Shown one piece after another: positions 1-5,934 of a stretch of DNA of 6,543 nucleotides (position 1 is its first letter; each line of letters opens with the position of its first letter). The DNA is from Candidatus Poseidoniales archaeon. GTDB lineage: Archaea; Thermoplasmatota; Poseidoniia; Poseidoniales; Poseidoniaceae. Location: assembly GCA_012959845.1 (NCBI GenBank), contig DUCL01000043.1, positions 1 through 6,543 on the forward strand, written 5' to 3'. Position numbers and translations under genes: made by a program. The notes under the pieces were generated by a model. It ran no database searches, was not told the DNA's origin, and saw only the letters and a list, made by a program, of their open reading frames with translations.

Positions 1-1
1 C

Positions 2-598
2 AAAGTTGCGTTCCCTTCACCAGTAACCTCCTCTCCCGGCCGTTCATTCATGATTTCGACTATTGATTATTTTGAGAATGATGAGGACAACTCTACTGAT
101 GCCTTTGATTGGTGGAAGCAGATGAAAAATAATGGAGCAATTATTACCAGCGGATGGACTGAATCGTATGAGGTCCATTACACTGGAGGATATGGCGAAT
201 GGACTGAAGGTCATATTGGTGATGCGGCCATGACAATATCATATTGCCATTCTCCAGGAGTTGAAGCCTACTACTCATTGAATTGGACTCATTCGACCTC
301 CTTGATGCTGCCAAAAACATCGTTTCATCAAGTTGAATACGCAGGAGTGATCAACGGTGCAGCTAATGTTATTGCGGCAAATCAATTCATTGAATATCTC
401 TTAAGCAGTGAAATTAACACACAAATGCCAGAAGCAAATTTAATGTATTCTGTGTTGAATAATACAGGCTTACCTGAAACCGCAGGATATCGCCATCATG
501 CCGATGTACCGACTCAACCATGCACGATAACAAACGATAGAATTTCACAAGAAATGGACCAATGGTTATCAAAGTGGATTGTTGAGGTGGAATATTGA
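2..598 (+). CDS. thiB: Thiamine ABC transporter substrate-binding protein, 5'-truncated
   Basis: The frame is open to the left edge, so this is the C-terminal 198 residues of a larger protein; the in-frame ATG at 50 is internal. The family captures thiamine, thiamine monophosphate or thiamine diphosphate outside the membrane and hands it to ThiPQ. Recognisable segments, compared from memory with E. coli ThiB, are TSSPGRSF (nt 26-49; ThiB has TSTPGLG), GWTESY (152-169; GWSEAY), ISYCHSPGVEAYY (236-274; LSYTTSPAYH), QVEYAG (329-346; QVEVAA) and MPEANLMYSVLNNTGLP (425-475; IPTGNWMYPVANVTLP). The conserved Trp and Tyr residues of the first two match the aromatic binding pocket of the family. A short insertion rich in Gly, Glu and Trp (about nt 182-221) is not in the bacterial protein. 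Three N-X-S/T sequons agree with an extracellular location. An iron-binding AfuA/FbpA protein is the main alternative, but these motifs argue against it. The signal peptide and promoter lie outside the window. Confidence 0.85.
   Translation, partial: KVAFPSPVTSSPGRSFMISTIDYFENDEDNSTDAFDWWKQMKNNGAIITSGWTESYEVHYTGGYGEWTEGHIGDAAMTISYCHSPGVEAYYSLNWTHSTSLMLPKTSFHQVEYAGVINGAANVIAANQFIEYLLSSEINTQMPEANLMYSVLNNTGLPETAGYRHHADVPTQPCTITNDRISQEMDQWLSKWIVEVEY
584..590 (+). promoter_or_regulatory. Ribosome binding site for the thiP TTG start
   Basis: GAGGTGG lies 4 nt before a TTG codon at 595 that overlaps the thiB stop (TTGA, 595-598). It resembles the archaeal Shine-Dalgarno consensus GGAGGTGA. It supports TTG 595 as the true start, because the next in-frame ATG would remove the first membrane segment. 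Confidence 0.6.
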
Positions 599-2370
599 AT
601 TATTTTGCCATTGAAAAAAAGTATTTCAATTATCTCAAAGGTCTAATTGGAGCTTCAGCAGTAATCATTTTTGCAATTATTTCGTTTGCGCCACTCTTTT
701 TTGCAATTGAAAGACTACAGATGGTAACTGGTGTTTCAGTTATTAGTGCGATGTCCTCTTTTGCAGATAGACCTGCCAACTTGGATTCCTTAACGTTTAC
801 ATTTGTTGAGGCTTCTTTTTCGGCTGTTGTAACGGTACTTATTGGACTACCAATCGCTTGGCATTTGGCTCGTAGTGAATGGAAACATGTTCGCTTGGCC
901 AGAGCGCTGTTAGCAGTTCCATTTGTGACTCCAGCAATTGTCGCTGCGATGGGTTTTCTCGCCCTAATTTCAGAAGGTGGAATCTTGTGGAGCATTGGAA
1001 TAGATTTGCGATTAGAATCTGGATTTATTGGGACTATTTCTAATACATTTGGCTGGCAACACCCTGGACATTTTATCGCATTAATTTTGGCTCACGCATG
1101 GTTTAACCTATCTCTTGTGATTAGATTTGTTGAGCCGCCTTTAGCAACATTTGACCCCAGATGGGAGGAGCAACTATCTATTCTTCCGGGCGGAAATAGT
1201 AGAATTAACCGATTGAGGAATTTGTGGATACCCTTTATTGGCCCAGCGGTTCTTTGTGCAGCAGCGATGACTTTTCTATTTTCATTCACGTCTTTTGCAC
1301 TAGTAAAATGGCTAACTCCATTTTCCGAAACCATGGAATCATCCATGGCCAATATGGGTGGTGCTGCAGGGATAATGGGGTATAGAGTTGATGCAAGTTT
1401 AGTGATTCTTTCAACATCGGCAATACAATTTCTCATTTTGATGCTTACATTAATTCTAATCACGCTATTGCAGCGAAGAAATAATAGTAGAGTTAGTATG
1501 ATTTCGGAGAATGTTGCAAGGCACAATCGGGGAAAGTTGAGTTATGTGGGGAAGGGTACTCTTTTTCTCGGCTTAGTATTTACCTTGGCACCAATGATCA
1601 GTATATTTGTCGCATCATTCAGAATTAGGAGTTCAATTGGTAATGGACAATTCACAGAGCGGTTTTCCTTTGATGCTTGGGTTGCTGCTTGGCAAGGTGA
1701 CCTATCGTATGTATCTGCATCTGAGGCACTAACAAATTCCTTGATTTATGCAATTGTTACATTACTGATTTCATTACCCTTAGGCTGGATAATATCTTCA
1801 ACTATTCATTCGCTTGAAAAATCTAACAATGTCAAACTTGCGAAAATTGTCGATGTTATGTCGATGCTACCACTGGCAATTTCTGCAGTGATGGTTGGCC
1901 TTGGAATTCTTCTTGGAATCTTACGATATAATTCAAGCCTCTTCGGTTTTTTCTTGCTTCCGGTATTGCCGCATATAATGCTCACTACACCTTTTGTTGT
2001 TAGAATAATGACACCGGCAATGAGAGCGATTGACCCTGTGTTTGAGCAACAAGCAAGGCTATTGAATTTGAACCCAATTCAATGCTGGTGGCATGGTAGG
2101 TTCTCTTTCCTGCGAGGACCTGCAATCGTGGCTGCATCATTGACACTAGCATTTTCCCTTGGTGAATTCGGTGCATCTTGGATATTGGTTAGAACTGGTT
2201 CATGGGACACACTATCTATTCTGGTTGACCAACTGATGTCAAGACCAAAATTTGACCCGATGGTTCAACCAGTTGCTATGGCTACTGCGAGTATGTTGAT
2301 GATGTTGACATTCACATTATTCGTCATTGCTGAACGATTTAGACCCAAAGGAGATGGAGGCGGAATATAA
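595..2370 (+). CDS. thiP: Thiamine ABC transporter permease, two fused domains
   Basis: A 591-residue integral membrane protein that forms the channel of the importer. It has about 12 hydrophobic segments (near residues 17-37, 68-90, 104-128, 158-178, 214-237, 268-293, 320-341, 380-402, 420-443, 447-470, 507-530 and 557-580), which form two tandem BPD_transp_1 domains. Each half has an EAA-type cytoplasmic loop that docks on the ATPase: near residues 190-218 (EEQLSILPGG...IPFIGPA) and 483-511 (FEQQARLLNLNP...FLRGPA). E. coli ThiP is 536 residues with the same fused layout; the extra length is mainly in the N-terminal half and the linker near 295-320. The start is TTG, overlaps the thiB stop by 4 nt and has a good ribosome binding site. 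The last codons (KGDGGGI) also encode the ribosome binding site of the next gene. A fused FbpB-type iron permease has the same fold, so the substrate assignment rests on thiB. Confidence 0.87.
   Translation: MNYFAIEKKYFNYLKGLIGASAVIIFAIISFAPLFFAIERLQMVTGVSVISAMSSFADRPANLDSLTFTFVEASFSAVVTVLIGLPIAWHLARSEWKHVRLARALLAVPFVTPAIVAAMGFLALISEGGILWSIGIDLRLESGFIGTISNTFGWQHPGHFIALILAHAWFNLSLVIRFVEPPLATFDPRWEEQLSILPGGNSRINRLRNLWIPFIGPAVLCAAAMTFLFSFTSFALVKWLTPFSETMESSMANMGGAAGIMGYRVDASLVILSTSAIQFLILMLTLILITLLQRRNNSRVSMISENVARHNRGKLSYVGKGTLFLGLVFTLAPMISIFVASFRIRSSIGNGQFTERFSFDAWVAAWQGDLSYVSASEALTNSLIYAIVTLLISLPLGWIISSTIHSLEKSNNVKLAKIVDVMSMLPLAISAVMVGLGILLGILRYNSSLFGFFLLPVLPHIMLTTPFVVRIMTPAMRAIDPVFEQQARLLNLNPIQCWWHGRFSFLRGPAIVAASLTLAFSLGEFGASWILVRTGSWDTLSILVDQLMSRPKFDPMVQPVAMATASMLMMLTFTLFVIAERFRPKGDGGGI
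2356..2360 (+). promoter_or_regulatory. Ribosome binding site for thiQ
   Basis: GGAGG lies 9 nt before the ATG at 2370 and inside the end of the permease gene. It fixes the ATPase start, which overlaps the permease stop by one base (TAATG). Confidence 0.65.
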
Positions 2371-3041
2371 TGGAACAAAATACTGATGATACTATCTTGA
2401 AAATTGAAAAATTGGCCAAGAAGTTCGGCCAGACAAATATTTTTTCGGCAATGAATCTTGAAATGTATAGTGGTGAAATTATAGCACTGCTAGGCCCGAG
2501 TGGCTGTGGAAAATCAACATTGTTGCGAATGATTTGTGGACTCGAAACTGTTGAGGAAGGCTCCATCAGCGTAATTGAAAGTGATGGAAACATAATCACT
2601 AGAGATAATGCAAATAATGTTGATGCTAAATTAGTCGGGTTGATTTTTCAAAAACCGGTACTTTTCCCTCACCTAAATGTTGCCGGCAATATTATGCTTG
2701 GAATGAACAACCCTCCTGCTAAGAAATTGCAAAAGGAAGTGGCTGAAAAATATCTGAATGATGTTGGTCTTTCCGGGTTTTCTGGAAACAATATTGAGAC
2801 TCTATCCGGTGGTGAGGCTCAGAGGGTATGCCTGATTAGAGCATTAATTTCTGAACCGAAGTTACTATTGTTAGATGAGCCATTTTCAGCATTAGACGTG
2901 AAATCACGCAGAAAAATTGCACTAGAAACAAAACAATTACTGAAACAAAAGGGAATCAGTGCCTTGCATGTTACGCATGATGCTGAAGAAGCCGAATTGA
3001 TTTCTGATAGAGTCATCAATTGGCAAGATATTGTGGAATAA
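2370..3041 (+). CDS. thiQ: Thiamine ABC transporter ATP-binding protein
   Basis: A 223-residue cytoplasmic ATPase that drives import through the permease encoded just upstream. All nucleotide-binding motifs are intact: Walker A GPSGCGKST (residues 42-50), Q-loop Gln94 in LIFQKPVLFPH, signature LSGGE (145-149), Walker B LLLLDEP (165-171) with catalytic Glu170, D-loop SALD (173-176) and switch His203 in VTHD. The length is close to E. coli ThiQ (about 232) and much shorter than iron or sugar importer ATPases with a C-terminal regulatory domain. That favours ThiQ over FbpC, which usually has an extra C-terminal domain. The chain ends soon after the switch histidine. The start is decided by the GGAGG site and the 1-nt overlap with the permease stop, which implies coupled translation and one transcript for the three genes. 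Confidence 0.87.
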   Translation: MEQNTDDTILKIEKLAKKFGQTNIFSAMNLEMYSGEIIALLGPSGCGKSTLLRMICGLETVEEGSISVIESDGNIITRDNANNVDAKLVGLIFQKPVLFPHLNVAGNIMLGMNNPPAKKLQKEVAEKYLNDVGLSGFSGNNIETLSGGEAQRVCLIRALISEPKLLLLDEPFSALDVKSRRKIALETKQLLKQKGISALHVTHDAEEAELISDRVINWQDIVE

Positions 3042-3136
3042 GTACTCTTATTGGTGTTGATAAACACTTTCAACAATGTGATTATGATTCATCCTGCCGG
3101 CAATCAATTGATGAGGGCTTTGCCTCTCGCAACATT

Positions 3137-3892
3137 ATGGTAAAGCATTGGGGGCTGATTCCACGGCGATTTTGGGCATCCTCATGGAAGCGAAGAAATG
3201 ATTGGAAAGGGCATCGGATTTCATTCACCTTTATGCTTGCCATGCTGATTGGTGCCGCTTCAATCTATTATTTCACCAACCAACTTGCTGCGTATAGAGG
3301 ATGGTCTGCATTCGATCCAAAAATATTCCTGGATGATTCAATTCCCTTTGTCTATTGGATGATGATCCCTTATTGCACCCTATATTTGTATTATCCTGCC
3401 GCTGCGTGGTTTGGAATAAAAGGTGACAAAATGATGCGTGAGAATTTAATTTTTCATCAAATGCTGATAACTTCTTGCTGGTTTGTTTTTGCAGTTTTCT
3501 TAATTTTGCCGGTTGAAATAGATTTGCGAGGAGATATGGAAATCCCCAAATCATTATTTTGGCAAGTTCAGTTTGACTTCATGCACACTGTGGATGAACC
3601 TTGGAATGCTTGGCCTAGCCTTCATATTGTCCAAAGTTTACTAATTGTCCTTGTAATTCGTAGATGGTTTCCTTCGCAAACAATAATTCATTCAGTTCTT
3701 CATGCGCTACTTTGGTTCGCTTGGATTTCTTTAGTACTATCAACAATGATGGTAAAGCAACACTTCGTATGGGATGTAGTGACAGGTATTATCTACGCTT
3801 TAGTGTGCTGGAAATATTGGTTTAAACCAACATTGGACATTGCTGGTAGCGATGAAGGTGAGAAAATTTTCTCTAATGTTTTTGACTCATAA
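3137..3892 (+). CDS. PAP2-superfamily membrane phosphatase/phosphotransferase
   Basis: With the ATG at 3137 the protein has 251 residues and about six membrane segments (near 28-46, 68-93, 104-126, 161-178, 183-203 and 210-229). It carries two PAP2 signatures: PSLH (160-163) and KQHFVWD (207-213), whose His209 and Asp213 match the nucleophile and its partner. This spacing and the 'PSLH ... KQH...D' wording resemble the PAP2_3 (Aur1/IPC synthase-like) branch. The first motif is poorly kept: LPVEIDLRG (124-132) may correspond to the usual P-x-x-x-P-R-P stretch, with Arg131 the likely phosphate ligand. Family members remove or transfer phosphate groups on lipid or soluble substrates at the outer membrane face; the substrate here is unknown. 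The open frame continues upstream to a TTG at 3020 inside thiQ, but that 39-residue extension is low in hydrophobicity and looks non-coding, so ATG 3137 is preferred, though it lacks a clear ribosome binding site. The gene lies 95 nt after thiQ and may be co-transcribed with it. Confidence 0.75.
   Translation: MVKHWGLIPRRFWASSWKRRNDWKGHRISFTFMLAMLIGAASIYYFTNQLAAYRGWSAFDPKIFLDDSIPFVYWMMIPYCTLYLYYPAAAWFGIKGDKMMRENLIFHQMLITSCWFVFAVFLILPVEIDLRGDMEIPKSLFWQVQFDFMHTVDEPWNAWPSLHIVQSLLIVLVIRRWFPSQTIIHSVLHALLWFAWISLVLSTMMVKQHFVWDVVTGIIYALVCWKYWFKPTLDIAGSDEGEKIFSNVFDS
3860..3873. repeat. 14-bp perfect palindrome near the tail-to-tail gene ends
   Basis: GAGAAAATTTTCTC is its own reverse complement and lies within the last codons of the PAP2 gene, 14 nt from the end of the opposing gene. 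A run of five T follows on the + strand (3879-3883). It could contribute to termination from either side, but the A4T4 core is common in AT-rich DNA and it encodes Glu-Lys-Ile-Phe-Ser, so chance is likely. Confidence 0.3.
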
Positions 3893-4303
3893 CCCTAAAT
3901 AGCGCCTATCATTTTGATATGGTCTACCTTTTATTTTGAGGTCAAATGGTTCTAAATATACTGTATTTCTTATTGAATCGCCGTTTGATTTTGCACGTAC
4001 CTTCAAGCCGATTATGATATTCTCCGCTGATGCTCTTGGCTCCAGCCAAATACTAACCTCATATGTTTGCCCTGGCAATAAATAATGAAGTGTATCTCCA
4101 GATGGTCCAATAGATGAAATATCTGCTCTATTATAGCAAGCTGCAATTTTGATTTTTTCGATAGGATGTTTCCCATTATTGTAAATTTGCCCATCTAATC
4201 TAATTCTGCCTCTTACATGAGTTAATTGTGCATTTATGTGTATCAATTCTGTTGAAAGTTCTTGGCTGGCTATTGATATTCCCCCTTGATAGGCAGTATG
4301 CAT
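3887..4303 (-). CDS. Orphan small protein, FxLYD/Ig-like beta-sandwich candidate
   Basis: I do not recognise this 138-residue protein as a named family. From about residue 26 to 120 it reads as alternating beta strands: a 'V-x-G-x-I-x-x-x-G-x-I-Y-N-N-G' opening (near 30-45), a strand with ACYNRAD, a central loop with LLPGQTYEVSIWL (near 79-91) and a closing strand with IIGLKVRA. The pattern of an N-x-G turn, then a Pro-Gly-x-x-x-x-x turn before a strand, is typical of FxLYD and related Ig-like domains that usually sit outside the membrane. There is no signal peptide or membrane segment, so it is either cytoplasmic or its real N-terminus is unclear. The start ATG at 4303 directly follows AGGGTGGT, a weak, closely spaced ribosome binding site. 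Its TGA stop abuts the TAA of the PAP2 gene on the other strand (TCATAA, 3887-3892). The 111-nt gap upstream suggests its own promoter. Confidence 0.6.
   Translation of the reverse strand: MHTAYQGGISIASQELSTELIHINAQLTHVRGRIRLDGQIYNNGKHPIEKIKIAACYNRADISSIGPSGDTLHYLLPGQTYEVSIWLEPRASAENIIIGLKVRAKSNGDSIRNTVYLEPFDLKIKGRPYQNDRRYLGL
3928..3938 (+). terminator. T-rich tract after the PAP2 gene
   Basis: CTTTTATTTTG begins 36 nt after the PAP2 stop on the + strand. Archaeal RNA polymerase can stop at T-rich runs without a hairpin, so this may end the + strand transcript inside the 3' end of the convergent gene. The assignment is positional only. Confidence 0.3.
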
Positions 4304-4333
4304 ACCACCCTATGAACATTCGCTTCAATAATA

Positions 4334-4350
4334 CATTAGTTGCACTAATG
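4334..4350. promoter_or_regulatory. Perfect 7-bp inverted repeat, possible operator
   Basis: CATTAGT-TGC-ACTAATG is a perfect dyad with a 3-nt spacer in the gap upstream of the small - strand gene, 30 nt before its ATG. If the TATA-like element at 4361-4373 is used, transcription would begin inside the dyad, a typical repressor-site position. It could also be a short RNA hairpin, either in the leader of the small gene or at the end of the thioredoxin-CcdA transcript. Confidence 0.4.
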
Positions 4351-4360
4351 GCGCAAGATT

Positions 4361-4373
4361 AAGAACATAAAGT
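4361..4373 (-). promoter_or_regulatory. TATA-like element for the small - strand gene
   Basis: Read on the - strand this is ACTTTATGTTCTT, partly matching the archaeal TTTATA box. It lies about 58-70 nt before the ATG at 4303, which would leave a leader of about 35-40 nt. No clear BRE can be called. AT-rich DNA gives many such matches. Confidence 0.3.
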
Positions 4374-4414
4374 GGAAATAGTCCCCCTTATCCGGAAAGC
4401 AACCTATCATCGTA

Positions 4415-5905
4415 TCAGCCGAAAATCAGAGCAACTGCTTCTTGGTTGGTCAAATATATTGTCAATCCAATTCCGGCCATTATCATCATCCAAGAACCGA
4501 CTAACTTTATCATTCCAGTTGCCCTTCTAAGGAAATTGATCATCACTTGTCGGCCTAGTCCAACGAGCATTGTTACAGCAACCATCAGAATTAGTAATCC
4601 TATCATTAAGCCACCAATTCCAAATGTTATCGCAGACCCTCCAAGGGTGCTCAATAAGACGACAAATGGTAGAACCGCTGCTGCTGTACAATCTATTGAT
4701 GCTGCTGCATAACCAATTCCATAGAGGTACATATTTCGGCGTGGTGTGAATGTTTCGTCCTCTTCTGTCGTGCTATATTTATCTACGAACTTTTGAACGA
4801 ATCCCATGACATGAGCAGTTACTCCAAGCAACATCATAGAACCTAGAATTATCAATAATACGGCAATGAAAATTGCCAAGTAATGAATCAATCCAGAACG
4901 TGCAAAGGCATCACCCATCAATAGAGCAACGATTCCAATCAAAGCAAAGAAAGTCCACATACCGAAACCAGAAAGAACTCCAATTACCATAGAATTTGGC
5001 ATTTTGGACTTCAGTTTTCCAGATTCAATCAATTCATCTTCTCTTGCACCTAATGACAAATAATAGGAAATAAATCCTGGAAGAACAGGGAATGCACAAG
5101 GCGAGAAATATACCAATATGGATAATATTAGGCCTATCACAAATACTGCCCTTAACGATGTTTCTGGTTCTTCCCAAGCAATTCTGTAACTACTCGTATC
5201 AGCATCGGAAGAAATCGCTTTATCCACTATTGAATCAAATGCTTTCCATCCATCGGTAGGAGTTCCTGTGGATTGACGCGCAATAATGTAACCCTCTTCA
5301 TCGAGAACCATGACTACTGGGATTTGTCCAGTCCCTCCGGTTGTGAATAGCCTCACTGGGTCAGCAGTAGTGTTATTGGACATTATTGCTGCAGTAGTAC
5401 TACCTAGTCCAGTTGGATATAGCGGGACAGTATACTCTCCGCCTGAGTTGTTAAGGTAGGGTATGTCTTCGGAATACCAAGCACCATAACCAATAATTCT
5501 CAATGTTCTACCATTGGCTTGAGCCTGTTGTTGCCAAGAGTCCATATTACTCTCCAAATGTTTCTGGACTGCATGACAATTGGAACAATCATGTGCCATG
5601 AAATCTAAAATAACGATATTTCCACGGAAATTGTTTAACTCAAACCAACCAGTTTCGTTGGTCATATTATCCTCGATACCCGTTCTATTCAATGATTCAA
5701 ATATCAGATTTGGTATTGGCTCTGGTTCTGCATCGGACTGAAAAATCTCATCCATGCTGTCAAACATCGTCAATGCGCCAAAAGAAATGGTGCTGAAAAG
5801 AACGATTGCAATAGCAAATGCCTGCCATGTTTGTTTCTCTTTGAGAATGCTCCATTGCACTTTGTCAAGCAGTCCCATATTGCAACTGAAACGGTTAGGC
5901 TTCAT
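4415..5905 (-). CDS. Thioredoxin-like / CcdA (DsbD-type) membrane fusion protein
   Basis: Using the ATG at 5905, this is 496 residues. A Lys/Arg-containing N-terminus precedes a membrane anchor (about 29-47). A thioredoxin-like domain follows (about 65-232) with the redox motif C107-S-N-C110 in DFMAHDCSNCH and a cis-proline loop at QIP196. Six membrane segments (about 252-485) form a CcdA/DsbD-beta domain with SPC270AFPVLPG in the first helix and IDC406TAAAVLP in the fourth; these two cysteines pass electrons across the membrane in the family. The inferred role is to take reducing equivalents from cytoplasmic thioredoxin and deliver them to its own extracellular thioredoxin domain, for disulfide reduction or heme/cytochrome assembly. 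Six N-X-S/T sequons (N73, N80, N83, N152, N177, N178) all lie in the thioredoxin part, agreeing with an outside location. A TTG at 5926, 8 nt after the upstream stop, and an ATG at 5878 are alternative starts; none has a clear ribosome binding site. It is probably co-transcribed with the upstream radical-SAM gene. Confidence 0.85.
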   Translation of the reverse strand: MKPNRFSCNMGLLDKVQWSILKEKQTWQAFAIAIVLFSTISFGALTMFDSMDEIFQSDAEPEPIPNLIFESLNRTGIEDNMTNETGWFELNNFRGNIVILDFMAHDCSNCHAVQKHLESNMDSWQQQAQANGRTLRIIGYGAWYSEDIPYLNNSGGEYTVPLYPTGLGSTTAAIMSNNTTADPVRLFTTGGTGQIPVVMVLDEEGYIIARQSTGTPTDGWKAFDSIVDKAISSDADTSSYRIAWEEPETSLRAVFVIGLILSILVYFSPCAFPVLPGFISYYLSLGAREDELIESGKLKSKMPNSMVIGVLSGFGMWTFFALIGIVALLMGDAFARSGLIHYLAIFIAVLLIILGSMMLLGVTAHVMGFVQKFVDKYSTTEEDETFTPRRNMYLYGIGYAAASIDCTAAAVLPFVVLLSTLGGSAITFGIGGLMIGLLILMVAVTMLVGLGRQVMINFLRRATGMIKLVGSWMMIMAGIGLTIYLTNQEAVALIFG

Positions 5906-5934
5906 CAAATTGCTGTTAGTAATCAATGGGCAAT

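Noticed and set aside
1092..1526. A 144-codon open frame on the - strand, with another at 630-995
   Set aside because: Both lie opposite the permease gene, whose membrane segments and overlap signals are clear. Their translations show no domain or plausible start context and are by-products of its codon use.
2..3041. Iron(III) importer of the FbpABC/AfuABC type
   Set aside because: The fold and gene order fit both, but the binding protein carries ThiB-like motifs (GWTESY, SYCHSP, QVEYAG, MYSV) and the ATPase lacks the extra C-terminal domain common in FbpC.
3054..3067. Hairpin GTGTT-GATA-AACAC followed by TTT just after thiQ, considered as an operon terminator
   Set aside because: The 5-bp AT-rich stem is weak, the T-run is only three bases, and archaeal termination does not need such hairpins. 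Chance occurrence is likely.
3042..3136. Thiamine diphosphate riboswitch (THI-element) near the importer genes
   Set aside because: No CUGAGA/thi-box-like core is seen in this gap or elsewhere between genes; the region upstream of thiB, where one would be expected, is outside the window.
4446..4712. An 88-codon + strand frame, with another at 5754-6005
   Set aside because: They are antisense to the thioredoxin-CcdA gene (and in part the radical-SAM gene) and have no ribosome binding site or recognisable content.
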